37,387 nucleotides of DNA from Thiocapsa sp. (GTDB lineage Bacteria; Pseudomonadota; Gammaproteobacteria; Chromatiales; Chromatiaceae), in the NCBI RefSeq assembly GCF_022340925.1, contig NZ_JAJDNA010000023.1:1-37387 (forward strand), given 5' to 3'. The notes beneath the pieces are model-generated. The model was given only the letters and a program-made list of their open reading frames with translations. It did not search any database and had not been told where the DNA came from. The translations under genes and the position numbers were made by a program. Below, one piece after another: positions 27,691 through 36,389 of this stretch (position 1 is its first letter; each line of letters starts with the position of its first letter).

Positions 27691-28917
27691 TCACGCATAG
27701 GCCGGTGCGAAGGCGCTGCCCGGCTCGGCGACTGGCCCGGTCTCGGACCAATAGGGCGAGAGCCTGCGGAGCTGGGCGACGATCGGCGGCACGGCCGCGA
27801 TGACCCGCTCGATCTCATCCATGCGGTTGTAGCGGGAGAGTGAGAAGCGTGTGGTGCCGTGTGCGGCGGTCAGAGGGATGCCCATGGCCCGCATCACGTG
27901 CGAGGGCTCGAGCGAGCCGGAGGTGCAGGCGGAGCCGCTCGATGCCGCGATCCCGAGCTTGTTGAGCATCAGCAGGATGGCCTCACCCTCGATGTACTCG
28001 AAGGCAATGTTGCTGGTGTTGGGGAGACGGTTGGCGGGGTCGCCGGTCACGAAGCAGTGGGGGACGGCGGCGAGGATGCCCTGCTCGAGCCGGTCGCGCA
28101 TGGTGCGCACCGCGGTCTTCTCGTGCTCCATGTGCTCGAGCGCCATCTCGCAGGCCTTGCCGAGCCCGACGATGGCGGCGCTGTTCTCGGTGCCGGCGCG
28201 CCGCCCGCGCTCCTGATGACCGCCGCGCAGCAGCGGGCGGAAGCGTGTGTTGCGTCGCAGATAGAGCACGCCGATGCCCTTGGGCGCGTGCAGCTTGTGC
28301 CCGGACAGGGAGAGCATGTCGATCGCCGTCTCCTTGAGATCGATGGGTACCTTCCCGACGGCCTGAACCGCGTCGGTGTGGAAGAGCACGCCCGTGGATC
28401 GCGCCAGCTCGGCCATCTCTTGGACTGGGAAGAGGGTGCCGGACTCGTTGTTCGCCCACATTACCGAGACGATGGCCACCCGGTCGGAGAGGAGGTCCAT
28501 GTAGGTCTCGATGTCCAGTCGGCCCTTGCCGTCGACCTCGAGGTAATGGACCTTGTAGCCCTCCGTCTCCAGGTGCTCACAGAGCGACAGCACCGCGGGG
28601 TGCTCGACAACCGTGGTGATGATCTCGTTGCGCCCCGGCTGGGCCCGGATGGCGGAGAGGATGGCGGTGGAGTCGGACTCGGTCCCGCACGAGGTGAAGA
28701 CGATCTCCGAGTCCTGCTCGGCCCCGATCAGTGCCTGCACCTGGCGACGGGCCTGCTTGATCGCCAGGCCGACCCGGTTGCCGTAGGCGTGGATGGACGA
28801 GGGGTTGCCGAACTGCTCGGTGAAAAAGGGCAGCATGGCCTCGACCACCTCGGGCGCCACCATGGTGGTGGCGTTGTTGTCGAGATAGATGCCTTGTGTC
28901 GCTGGTGGTGCGGTCAT
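27691..28917 (-). CDS. nifS: Cysteine desulfurase NifS
   Basis: NifS is a PLP enzyme that takes sulfur from cysteine and hands it to NifU for nitrogenase Fe-S clusters. The 408-residue protein shows YLDNNATTMVAPEVV, the cofactor Lys in SGHKLHAPKG, and the catalytic Cys in SSGSACTSG. It continues with GIPLTAAHGTTRFSLSRYN. The start ATG at 28917 gives the full N-terminus. It follows nifU by 78 bases on the same strand and is probably transcribed from the sigma-54 promoter upstream of nifU. Other nif genes are not in the window. Confidence 0.96.
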   Translation of the reverse strand: MTAPPATQGIYLDNNATTMVAPEVVEAMLPFFTEQFGNPSSIHAYGNRVGLAIKQARRQVQALIGAEQDSEIVFTSCGTESDSTAILSAIRAQPGRNEIITTVVEHPAVLSLCEHLETEGYKVHYLEVDGKGRLDIETYMDLLSDRVAIVSVMWANNESGTLFPVQEMAELARSTGVLFHTDAVQAVGKVPIDLKETAIDMLSLSGHKLHAPKGIGVLYLRRNTRFRPLLRGGHQERGRRAGTENSAAIVGLGKACEMALEHMEHEKTAVRTMRDRLEQGILAAVPHCFVTGDPANRLPNTSNIAFEYIEGEAILLMLNKLGIAASSGSACTSGSLEPSHVMRAMGIPLTAAHGTTRFSLSRYNRMDEIERVIAAVPPIVAQLRRLSPYWSETGPVAEPGSAFAPAYA

Positions 28918-28995
28918 GGGCGGTGTCCTGGTGGGGTGTGAGCAAGATGGAGCGGTGACCCGGCAGCCTTGGCGACCGGACGGCAGTGCCCCCGC

Positions 28996-29880
28996 TCAGC
29001 CGCGCCCGGCCATCGCCTGGGCCGGCAGCACGCGCACGAATTCACCCAGATCCTCGACGATGCGCTGCTGGATCCCGTCGAGTGTCGTGGAGGCCATCTG
29101 GCAGCCGGCACAGGCGCCGGTCATGTTCACGAAGACGTTCCGGCCGTCGACGTCGATCAGCTCGACGTCGCCGTGGTCGCGCTGGAGGTTGGGGCGGATC
29201 GCCTCGATCGACCGCTCGATGCGGCGAATGCGCTCCAGGTTGCCGAGCTTGCGCGGAGCAGGCGAGGACGCTGCCTCGGGTGCCTTGGCGTAGGGGTCGA
29301 ACGCCTTCCCCTGCTCGGCGAGGACGCGTGCGAGGATGGCCTCGACGCCCTCGTGACAGGCCGAGCAGCCGCCGCCCGCCTTGGTGTAATGGGTCACCTC
29401 TTCCACGGTCGAGAGCCCGTTGGCGCGGATCGTGTCCTCGATCAGAACGGCGTCCACGGCGAAACACTTGCACACCAGCGCGCCTTCCTCATGGTCGTCT
29501 TTCCATTCCTCGCCGCGGTAGTTCGCGATCGCGGCCTGCAGGGCCTCGCGGCCCATCACCGAGCAGTGCATCTTCTCCGGGGGCAGCCCGTCGAGATAGT
29601 CGGCGATGTCTTGATTACTGACCTCGAGTGCCTCGTTGAGCGCCATGCCCTTGATGATCTCGGTCAGGGCCGAGCTGGAGGCGATCGCCGAGCCGCAGCC
29701 GAAGGTCTGGAAACCGGCGTCGAGGATGACCTCGCTCTCCGGGTCGACCCTGAGGGTGAGGCGCAAGGCATCGCCGCAGGACAGCGATCCCACGTCGCCG
29801 ACCGCGTTGGCCTCCGGCACGGCCCCGGCGTTGCGCGGATTAAAGAAGTGCTCCTGGACCTTTTCCGAGTAATCCCACAT
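28996..29880 (-). CDS. nifU: Fe-S cluster scaffold NifU
   Basis: NifU is the scaffold for nitrogenase Fe-S assembly. The 294-residue protein has all three domains: an IscU-like N-terminus (Cys in [28 protein letters not shown]), a central BFD-like [2Fe-2S] domain (CKCFAVDA, then CSACHEG) and a C-terminal Nfu domain with CAGC. The ATG at 29880 starts [19 protein letters not shown], as expected for the family; the open frame further upstream lies in the promoter region. It is the first gene of the nifU-nifS operon. Confidence 0.96.
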   Translation of the reverse strand: MWDYSEKVQEHFFNPRNAGAVPEANAVGDVGSLSCGDALRLTLRVDPESEVILDAGFQTFGCGSAIASSSALTEIIKGMALNEALEVSNQDIADYLDGLPPEKMHCSVMGREALQAAIANYRGEEWKDDHEEGALVCKCFAVDAVLIEDTIRANGLSTVEEVTHYTKAGGGCSACHEGVEAILARVLAEQGKAFDPYAKAPEAASSPAPRKLGNLERIRRIERSIEAIRPNLQRDHGDVELIDVDGRNVFVNMTGACAGCQMASTTLDGIQQRIVEDLGEFVRVLPAQAMAGRG

Positions 29881-29938
29881 GGCGTGTCTCCGGGCGTCGT
29901 GGCGATGAGCGAGGCGGTCAGATCGCGGTCTCAAGGCG

Positions 29939-29954
29939 TGGCTTGAGTCTTGCG
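29939..29954 (+). promoter_or_regulatory. Weak sigma-54-like site facing the NifZ-like gene
   Basis: TGGCTT-N5-TTGCG has the GG-N10-GC core spacing of sigma-54 promoters and points toward the gene at 30130, about 175 bases away. It lies downstream of the nifU promoter, so the two would face each other. Only a weak candidate. Confidence 0.3.
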
Positions 29955-29975
29955 TCATTAGTTGCGGAGCGGTTC

Positions 29976-29992
29976 AGCAAACCATGTGCCAC
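29976..29992 (-). promoter_or_regulatory. Sigma-54 (-24/-12) promoter of nifU
   Basis: On the minus strand TGGCAC-N5-TTGCT is a full match to the sigma-54 consensus, 96 bases before the nifU ATG. A NifA-type TGT-N10-ACA site is not perfectly present; the nearest form is a TGT-N10-ACG near 30056-30071. Confidence 0.85.
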
Positions 29993-30129
29993 GACGATCT
30001 CCGCGTCGATCACATTGATTTCGTTGCATCTCGTAGCGCTGTGCCGGCCGCCGATGTCGGCTCTCGGACGACGGGACCTGCCCGTCCGGTCGGGAATCCC
30101 ACAACGCATCTCAACAACAGGGATATTCG

Positions 30130-30393
30130 ATGGATCTCAATCAACTCGTCCCCGGCGACCTCGTCTATGCCGCCGCGGACATCCACAACGACGGCGGCCT
30201 CCCCGGCCTCCACGAGGCGGCGCTGATCGCGGCGGCGGGGACACGCGGTGTCATCCTCAATATTGGCCATCTCGAGGAGGATCTCGGCCGGGAGGTCTAT
30301 CTTGTGCGGTTTGAGGGGGAAGGCTCAGAGCTCGGACCTCCCACGGGCTGCTGGCCGGAGGAGCTCCGGGCGGAGCGGTATGACCCGCCTTAG
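30130..30393 (+). CDS. NifZ-like protein
   Basis: An 87-residue protein that follows the NifZ domain pattern: PGDLVYAAADIHNDGGLPGL, a glycine-rich middle, a YLVRFEGEG strand and a final GCWPEELRA. NifZ assists late assembly of the nitrogenase P-clusters. It stands divergent to nifU-nifS. It is shorter than the NifZ of Azotobacter and resembles short NifZ forms. The ATG has AGGGATATTCG upstream. Confidence 0.75.
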   Translation: MDLNQLVPGDLVYAAADIHNDGGLPGLHEAALIAAAGTRGVILNIGHLEEDLGREVYLVRFEGEGSELGPPTGCWPEELRAERYDPP

Positions 30394-30703
30394 CTCCTAT
30401 CCCTCATCATGATCAGTCGGAACCAGACACCAGGAGCCGATTCATCCTCAGTCCGACAGGCTCGTAGGTGCTCGAGAGGCTCCCCGGGGTCCGCCAAGCG
30501 CGCGGCAGCCCGGCTCGTTGGGTCGAAGTCCGACCTCGGCGGCCGCCCGCCCCGGATCGACCGCGCCAGGCGTGAGAAGCCCGCGCACCCCGGGGCGCGA
30601 CCGCAAGCCTGTCGTCTGACATGCTGCAAACTTCCGCAATGATCCTGGTCTGAAGGATCAGAACGGGGCGAAACCCTGGGCATCCATCCAGACGGAGAGC
30701 GAG
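30394..30703. other. Intergenic region upstream of the persulfide dioxygenase gene
   Basis: No gene is supported in these 310 bases. They contain the 7-7-7 dyad at 30640-30660 and, at 30408-30422, a 15-base word that recurs with one mismatch at 27603-27617. Confidence 0.5.
30640..30660 (+). promoter_or_regulatory. Perfect dyad, candidate operator
   Basis: TGATCCT (30640-30646) and AGGATCA (30654-30660) are exact inverted repeats with a seven-base spacer, 43 bases before the persulfide dioxygenase ATG. It may bind a dimeric regulator of that gene; no regulator is encoded nearby. Confidence 0.45.
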
Positions 30704-31453
30704 ATGTTGTTCAAACAGCTGTTCGAGCCGGTATCCAGCACCTACACCTACCTGATCGGCTGCGAGGAGACCGGTCAGGGGGTGCTGATCGACCCGGTGC
30801 TGCCGACCTGGCAGCGCGATCTCGAGGCGGTCGCCATGCTCGGGCTGAAGCTGGTCTACACGCTCGACACCCACATCCATGCCGATCACATCACCGGGGC
30901 GCGCACGCTGAAGCGCGAGGCCGGGAGCCGAATCGCGCACCCCGCGATCGACAATCTCGACTGCACCGATCTGCCGATCGAGGAAGGGACGCCGTTGATG
31001 GTCGGGGAGGTCCGTATCGATCCGCTGTTTACGCCCGGACACACGGACGGCCACCATGCCTATCGCCTCGGTGACCGGGTCCTGACCGGCGACGCGCTTC
31101 TGATCGACGCCTGTGGTCGAACCGACTTTCAAAGCGGGGATGCCTCCGCCTTGTATCGGAGCGTGACCGGGAAGCTGTTCTCTCTGCCCGACGAGACCCT
31201 CGTCTATCCGGGCCATGACTATGAGGGGCGATGGGTGTCGAGCATTGCGCAGGAGCAGACCCGCAACCCACGCCTGGGCGGCAACCGCTCGCTCGAGTCG
31301 TTCGTGGAGCTGATGAACGGGCTGGATCTGGCGTACCCGAAGTTCATCGACTATGCGCTGCCGGGCAACCGGGCCTGCGGCGCATGCCCCCCCGGGGTGC
31401 CGGAGGACCTGCAGCAGTACTGCGAGCAGATTGGCGAGAGCAGGCAGGGTTAA
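30704..31453 (+). CDS. ETHE1-like persulfide dioxygenase (MBL fold)
   Basis: This enzyme oxidises glutathione persulfide to sulfite and glutathione with an Fe(II) centre. The 249-residue metallo-beta-lactamase-fold protein has the metal motif THIHADH (H57, H59, D61, H62), the GHTDGHHAY segment, the aspartate in LTGDALLIDACGRTDFQ and YPGHDYEGR. The N-terminus MLFKQLFEPVSSTYTYLIG is typical of ETHE1-type bacterial enzymes. The ATG follows GGAGAGCGAG. It is a lone plus-strand gene after the NifZ-like gene and fits a cell that handles reduced sulfur. Confidence 0.9.
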   Translation: MLFKQLFEPVSSTYTYLIGCEETGQGVLIDPVLPTWQRDLEAVAMLGLKLVYTLDTHIHADHITGARTLKREAGSRIAHPAIDNLDCTDLPIEEGTPLMVGEVRIDPLFTPGHTDGHHAYRLGDRVLTGDALLIDACGRTDFQSGDASALYRSVTGKLFSLPDETLVYPGHDYEGRWVSSIAQEQTRNPRLGGNRSLESFVELMNGLDLAYPKFIDYALPGNRACGACPPGVPEDLQQYCEQIGESRQG

Positions 31454-31563
31454 GCGACGACTCCTTCGGTGTGGCTGTACCCCCCGGACCTGTCCGACGC
31501 GAGCTGTGGCCTTCGATCGGCGGGAATAACCGCAGGCCGCCTTCTCCAGGGCGAACAGGCAGA

Positions 31564-32102
31564 GCCAGCCCGTTTTTTCTCAGTCTCGGGTCGCAGCTGG
31601 CGAAGGCCGTGCACGACGCGGAGACCATCGACGCGGTGAGCGCGCTGCTCCGAGGTGAGCGCTGCAGGGATCCCTTCGTACAAGGTCTCTCGGCAGCGAG
31701 AGGACTGGCCATCGGTCGCGTGGTTCTCGTCAGCGCGCAAACCAAGCTCGAGTCGATACCGGATCGAGAAGCCCGAGACGTCGCCGCCGAGGTGCTTGCT
31801 TTCGAAGCGGCAATCGCCGCGGCCCGCCAGGAGCTGCGACCCGGCGGGGAGGGTTTGGCCGACATCCTGATCCGGCGGGTGCATTGCTGTTCATGGGCAT
31901 GGGGGTCGACACCCTCAGCATGAGCCCAACGCTGCTGTCCCAAGTCAAGCTCGCCATACGCTGCTTTACCCGAGGACGAGCGCGTCCGCTCGCGGACACG
32001 GCGCTCGGCATGAGCGATGGATTCTACATCGACCGACTGATGAACGGCGCACTCGAAGAGATCGAGGGCTGTCCGGAAACCGCAGGCGTCCAGTTGGACT
32101 GA
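31564..32102 (+). pseudogene. ptsP: ptsP (PTS enzyme I-Ntr) remnant with large internal deletion
   Basis: From 31573 the frame reads FFLSLGSQLAKAVHDAE, a GAF-domain end. The EI start follows (GLAIGRVVLVSAQTKLESIP) up to about 31850. A different frame, from about 31865 to the TGA at 32100-32102, reads GALLFMGMGVDTLSMSPTLL and then QVKLAIRCFTRGRARPLAD, the C-terminal end of PtsP. The phospho-histidine domain and most of the PEP-binding barrel are missing, and the two parts are out of frame. The gene is dead. Confidence 0.75.
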
Positions 32103-32470
32103 GACGAGTCCTGGACGAGCCCCACGGCGACCCCTGACAGGCCATGATCGAGCCAACATCGCCTGGTTGCCGCCTCTCGCTCTTCGGCGCAATGAGCCAT
32201 GCTTTCCCGTCTTCCAAACGGAGTCATAGTAGCGCTCGGCGATTCCGTTCAAAGCCGAGCATACCTGCCTTGTCGCTTGCGGTAAGGCTCGTTACAGTCC
32301 CAGTTGTTTCCGAATCGTCATGACGTCAACAGCGTGGTCGCGGGGCTGTTTTGTGGGCAACCAGGGTCGAGCATTCGCCACGACGGATAAGACGCAGGAA
32401 CACGTCGACACCTTCTGGGTGCTGTTATCCTCGCGATACCCATTGGGTTGTCGGCACGCTGGCTAAGTGT
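32103..32470. other. Stretch between ptsP and DUF1840 remnants
   Basis: No gene recognised. On the minus strand near 32190-32250 there is a short protein-like run (ERYYDSVWKTGKHGS) that I cannot assign. Confidence 0.3.
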
Positions 32471-32773
32471 GTCGCGGGAATCATCGGGTCGGAGGCGGCA
32501 GTGCGACTGCTTAAGCTGATGGGGCACAGCGGTACCGTGCCCGGCGCTCTCCTTGCAGCAGATCTCCAGGCGGCGCTGGAGCGTCTTGAGGCGGTGGTCG
32601 AGGCAGACAAACAATCGCCGGAGCCAGAAGCGTCTGCGCAAAGAGAGAATGGCGGACCTGCCGTAAGTCTCTCGCACCGCGACTTGCCTATGATCGAATC
32701 GCTCAAGGCTGCGGCGACGGCAATATGCGACGTGACGTGGGACGGCAGCAACAAATCCAACGCCCCCATGTGA
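32471..32773 (+). pseudogene. DUF1840 domain remnant, 5' end degenerate
   Basis: The frame contains the DUF1840 core (AVRLLKLMGHSGTVPGALLA, then a variable Glu-rich loop and a final VSLSHRDLPMIESLKAA and CDVTWDG). The usual first segment with its ATG (a MLVTF-like start in relatives, from memory) is replaced by unrelated sequence; the only in-frame starts are non-standard codons such as TTG at 32351. Either the gene is broken or a shortened form starts at an unusual codon. The function of the family is unknown. Confidence 0.6.
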
Positions 32774-32846
32774 CGGTCATTCCAGTTTCCGGTGCCACCA
32801 GGAGTCACGTAGCTGTTTTGAAAGCGATGAACAGAGAGGTTCCGCC

Positions 32847-33572
32847 ATGACCTACTGTATTGGCATCATGCTCGACGCCGGATTGGTCCTGGCGTCGGAC
32901 TCGCGCACCCATGCCGGGGTCGACAATTTTGCCAGTTTCTGCAAGATGAGCGTGTTTGAACGCGCTGGTGACCGGGTCATCATGCTGTTGAGCTCGGGCA
33001 ACCTGGCCGGAACCCAGGCCGTCATCGGCCTGCTGAAGCAGCGGAGCGCCAAGGCGGGGGTGCCCAATCTCTGGAGCGCGGAGTCCATGTTCGATACCGC
33101 GCTGCTGGTGTCGGACGCCATGCGGGACGTCGATCGGCGCGACGGCAAATACCTGGCAGCGAGTGATGTCGGCTTCAACGCCTCGTTCATACTTGGCGGC
33201 CAGATTGCGGGCGAGCCGCCGCGCCTGTTCCGGATCTATGCGGAGGGCAACTTCATCGAGGCCAGCGTGGAGACGCCTTATCTCCAGACCGGGGAAACCA
33301 AGTACGGAAAGCCGATCATCGATCGGGTGATTACCCGCTCGACCTCGCTCAATGATGCCGCAAAATGTGTCCTCGTCTCATTCGAGTCAACGATGCGCAG
33401 TAATTTGTCTGTCGGCATGCCGATCGATCTGATCTGCTATGAACGTGACAGCCTCGAAGTCCGGATGCGCCGCCGCTTCGACGAGGGGGATGCGTATTTC
33501 AGCACGCTCGGTAAGCAATGGACGGACGGCACGCGGCAGGTGTTCGGGGCTCTGCCCCAGCTGGACTGGTAA
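32847..33572 (+). CDS. Anbu, proteasome-type peptidase
   Basis: The 241-residue protein belongs to the Anbu branch of bacterial Ntn hydrolases related to HslV and the 20S proteasome. The nucleophile would be Thr2, exposed after Met removal (MTYCIGI). The active-site Asp is in LASDSRT (D18) and the Lys in FCKMSVF (K33). The length fits the family and the gene looks intact. Anbu forms a ring-like or helical self-compartmentalised assembly in the cytoplasm; its substrate and partner ATPase are unknown. It is preceded by GAGAGG and followed by a broken transglutaminase gene. Related loci usually also carry ATP-grasp and alpha-E genes, which are absent here. Confidence 0.9.
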   Translation: MTYCIGIMLDAGLVLASDSRTHAGVDNFASFCKMSVFERAGDRVIMLLSSGNLAGTQAVIGLLKQRSAKAGVPNLWSAESMFDTALLVSDAMRDVDRRDGKYLAASDVGFNASFILGGQIAGEPPRLFRIYAEGNFIEASVETPYLQTGETKYGKPIIDRVITRSTSLNDAAKCVLVSFESTMRSNLSVGMPIDLICYERDSLEVRMRRRFDEGDAYFSTLGKQWTDGTRQVFGALPQLDW

Positions 33573-33768
33573 GCCCACTGAGGACGCCGTTGGCGACCAC
33601 GGCGGTGAATGCACGCGCAGCAGACCCCGGACGCTGGGCAAGGCGATCGTCGCATTGCGGCGCAGGGCGTGTGCGAGCCGCGCTGCGGCGGATCCCACGC
33701 AGCCGACCCAACGCCAACAACCCAGACTGCCAGCGCCTGCCCAAAGGAGAACGGGCGGCTCAGGAGTC

Positions 33769-34428
33769 CATAGCTTTGGCAACTGGTGCAGTCGTATCGT
33801 CGCTCCCAAAAGGCAGGTCAGGCTGTCAACCGATGCGCTCGTAAGGGATACGGGCCTGCCGGATGTGGTTGTTCCGTACGCGAGGCAGACGCCCGTTGAA
33901 GAGCTGCCGGACGAGACCCTGATCTTCCTGCTGGGAAGCCGCTATTGCGAGACCGATCGCCTGTCCGAGACAGCCTGGCAACTGTTCGGCCAGACCCCGA
34001 CCGGATGGGCGCGCGTCCAGGCGATCTGCGACTACGTCCACCGGCATATTGTTTTTGGCTATGAGCCTGCGCGCCCCACCAAGACCGCCTGCGAGGCCTT
34101 CCACGAGCGGACCGGCGTTTGCCGGGACTATGCACACCTCGCCATCGCATTCTGCCGCTGTATGAATATCCCAGCACGTTATTGCACCGGTTACCTCGGC
34201 GACATCGGCATGCCGCCTCCCTGCGGCCCGATGGATTTTGCCTGTTGGTTCGAGTCCTATCTTCACGGCCATTGGTACACATTCGACGCCCGCAACAATA
34301 TCCCGCGCATCGGACGCGTGTTGATCGCCCGTGGCCGCGACGCCGCCGACGTCGCCATCAGCAACACCTTCGGGCCCAACACCCTGAAGAGTTTCAAGGT
34401 TCGGACCGACGAGGTGAGCGAGGGGTGA
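33769..34428 (+). pseudogene. Transglutaminase-like protein, 5'-truncated
   Basis: Similarity to bacterial transglutaminase-like proteins starts abruptly at SFGNWCSRIVAP (33772) and continues to the stop. It includes the catalytic Cys in RTGVCRDYAHLAIAFCR and the late YTFDARNNIPRIGRVLIARG. The usual first 55-65 residues are missing. The frame is open back into the end of the Anbu gene but that part is unrelated and no good start with a ribosome site is seen. The HAW-type His position of the core reads ACW (FACWFESY). It is probably a pseudogene, or possibly expressed from an unusual start. Confidence 0.7.
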
Positions 34429-34571
34429 ATATCGAAAGGCCGCGGAGGCTCGCGCTAAGCCTCAAGTCGTCTCATCTGAGAGCCGGCGTCGGAGGCCTTG
34501 CGCCGCCGCCTGCGCGTCTCGCTGCGCGGCCAATCGGCGGAATCCTTGCCGGTCGCGGACCCAGCCGCGGC

Positions 34572-35708
34572 TCACTCCATCAGGGCGACCGCTTTGACCT
34601 GGGCGAAGACCTCCTGTCCGGGGTGCAGCCGGAGGCGGTCGCGCGAGAGACGGGTGATCCGGGCGAGCAGGGCGGTTTGGGGACGGTCGCCGTCCGCTCC
34701 GCCGGTGCCGAGCTTGACCAAGACCTGCGGGCCTTCGGCCTCCTGAATCTCGAGGATGCGTGCCGGCAGGATGTTGACGATGCTCGAGGTCCCGGGCTCG
34801 TCCAGCGCGATGCTGACGTCGCGTGCGTGGATGCAGACCCGGACCCTGGCGCCGACCGAACGGGACAGGCCCGTGACCGCCAGCCGGGCGCCGGGGATCT
34901 CGATGCGGCTGAGCTGATAGACCGGGTCATGGGCGCGGACGATCCCGTCGATGAAGCAGCTCGCCTCGCTCTCCCGGCTGAGCGGCAGGTCGAGGCGGGA
35001 GAGGATCTGGTTTGCGGGGCCGACTGCCCGAACCCGTCCCCCCTCGAGCAGGACGATGTGGTCCGCCAGGCGTGCGACCTCCTCCGGCGAGTGGCTGACG
35101 TAGAGGATGGGGATCGCCAGCTCGTCGTGCAGGCGCTCCAGGAAAGGCAGGATCTCGCCCTTGCGTTTGAGGTCGAGCGCCGCGAGCGGCTCGTCCATGA
35201 GGAGGAGCCTCGGACTGGTGGCGAGCGCCCGGGCGATGGCGACCCGCTGGCGCTCGCCGCCCGAGAGGCGCTCCGGCATGCGCTCGAGCAGGTGACCGAT
35301 GCCGAGCAGATCCACGGCCTGCTCCAACGAGACCTTGTGCGCCGAGTCGACGCGTCTGCGCCCATAGTCCAGGTTCCGGCGCACCGAAAGGTGCGGGAAG
35401 AGGCTCGCCTCCTGGAAGACATACCCCAGGGGGCGCCGGTGCGTCGGCATGAACAGGCCGCGTGCGCTGTCCTGCCAGATCTCGCCCTTGAAGCTGAGAA
35501 GGCCCTGACTGCGACGCTCCAGACCGGCGATGCAGCGGAGCAGGCTGGTCTTGCCCGAGCCGGAGTGGCCGAACAGTGCCGTCACCCCCCGTCCGGGGAG
35601 CGCCAGGTCCACACCCAGGACGAAGCCGGGCCATTTCACCCTGAATCGGGCCTGGATGGACTGATCCGCGGCGGGCAATGCGGCTTCGCGCTCCAGGACG
35701 GCGCTCAT
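34572..35708 (-). CDS. modC: Molybdate ABC transporter ATP-binding protein ModC
   Basis: ModC powers molybdate import. The 378-residue protein has Walker [10 protein letters not shown] (near 49-57), the signature [15 protein letters not shown], Walker [13 protein letters not shown], and a C-terminal TOBE/Mop domain that binds molybdate (from about 300). The ATG at 35708 overlaps the modB stop by four bases. The frame is open far upstream because it runs antiparallel in frame through modB, which is not coding in this frame. It is the last gene of the modABC operon. Confidence 0.95.
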   Translation of the reverse strand: MSAVLEREAALPAADQSIQARFRVKWPGFVLGVDLALPGRGVTALFGHSGSGKTSLLRCIAGLERRSQGLLSFKGEIWQDSARGLFMPTHRRPLGYVFQEASLFPHLSVRRNLDYGRRRVDSAHKVSLEQAVDLLGIGHLLERMPERLSGGERQRVAIARALATSPRLLLMDEPLAALDLKRKGEILPFLERLHDELAIPILYVSHSPEEVARLADHIVLLEGGRVRAVGPANQILSRLDLPLSRESEASCFIDGIVRAHDPVYQLSRIEIPGARLAVTGLSRSVGARVRVCIHARDVSIALDEPGTSSIVNILPARILEIQEAEGPQVLVKLGTGGADGDRPQTALLARITRLSRDRLRLHPGQEVFAQVKAVALME

Positions 35709-36376
35709 CTCCAGACCCTGGTGTTCCGCGAATACAGGGTGAGCAACACCAGGAAGCTGAAGATCAACATGGCGGCCGCGAGGACATGCGCCTCTGCATA
35801 CTCGAGGGCCTCCACATGATCGTAGATCGCCACTGAGACCACCCGGGTCTGCTCCGGGATATTTCCGCCAATCATCAGCACCACCCCGAACTCCCCGACG
35901 GTGTGTGCGAAGCCGAGGATCGCCGCGGTGACGAAGCCCGGTCTGGCGAGCGGCACCACCACCGTGAAGAAGCTGTCCCAGGGGCTGGCTCGCAGGGTCG
36001 CTGCGACCTCCAGCGGCCGCTCGCCGATCGCCTCGAAGGCGTTCTGCAGCGGCTGAACGACGAAGGGCATGGAGTAGAGCACCGAGCCGACGACCAACCC
36101 GGCGAATGTGAAAGGCAGGAGGCCGATGCCGAGCCATTGGGTGAGCTGTCCCACCGGGCCGTTCGGCCCCATGGTGACCAGGAGGTAGAAGCCGAGCACC
36201 GACGGCGGCAAGACCAGCGGAAGCGCCACGACCGCTCCCACGATGCCCTTCCATCGCGAGCGGGTGCGGGCCAGCCACCAGGCGATGGGCGTGCCGACGA
36301 CCAGGAGGACCAAGGTCGTGATGGTCGCGAGCTCGAGGGTCAAACGGGCCGCGGCGAAATCGACCTGTGCAGGCAT
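35705..36376 (-). CDS. modB: Molybdate ABC transporter permease ModB
   Basis: The 223-residue inner-membrane permease has about five to six helices and the EAA-like coupling loop [26 protein letters not shown]. It carries the typical [16 protein letters not shown] stretch. It lies 13 bases after modA and overlaps modC by four bases (ATGA), showing translational coupling. Together they import molybdate for nitrogenase and other molybdoenzymes. Confidence 0.95.
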   Translation of the reverse strand: MPAQVDFAAARLTLELATITTLVLLVVGTPIAWWLARTRSRWKGIVGAVVALPLVLPPSVLGFYLLVTMGPNGPVGQLTQWLGIGLLPFTFAGLVVGSVLYSMPFVVQPLQNAFEAIGERPLEVAATLRASPWDSFFTVVVPLARPGFVTAAILGFAHTVGEFGVVLMIGGNIPEQTRVVSVAIYDHVEALEYAEAHVLAAAMLIFSFLVLLTLYSRNTRVWR

Positions 36377-36389
36377 GAGTCGCTCCCGA

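Noticed and set aside
31231..31923. 230-codon plus frame overlapping the persulfide dioxygenase
   Set aside because: The first part is the shadow of the dioxygenase gene; only the part after about 31564 has real similarity, to PtsP, and is listed as a remnant.
34572..36278. 568-codon frame as a single ModB-ModC fusion
   Set aside because: The N-terminal part is out of frame with modB; the known modB and modC frames overlap by four bases and account for it.
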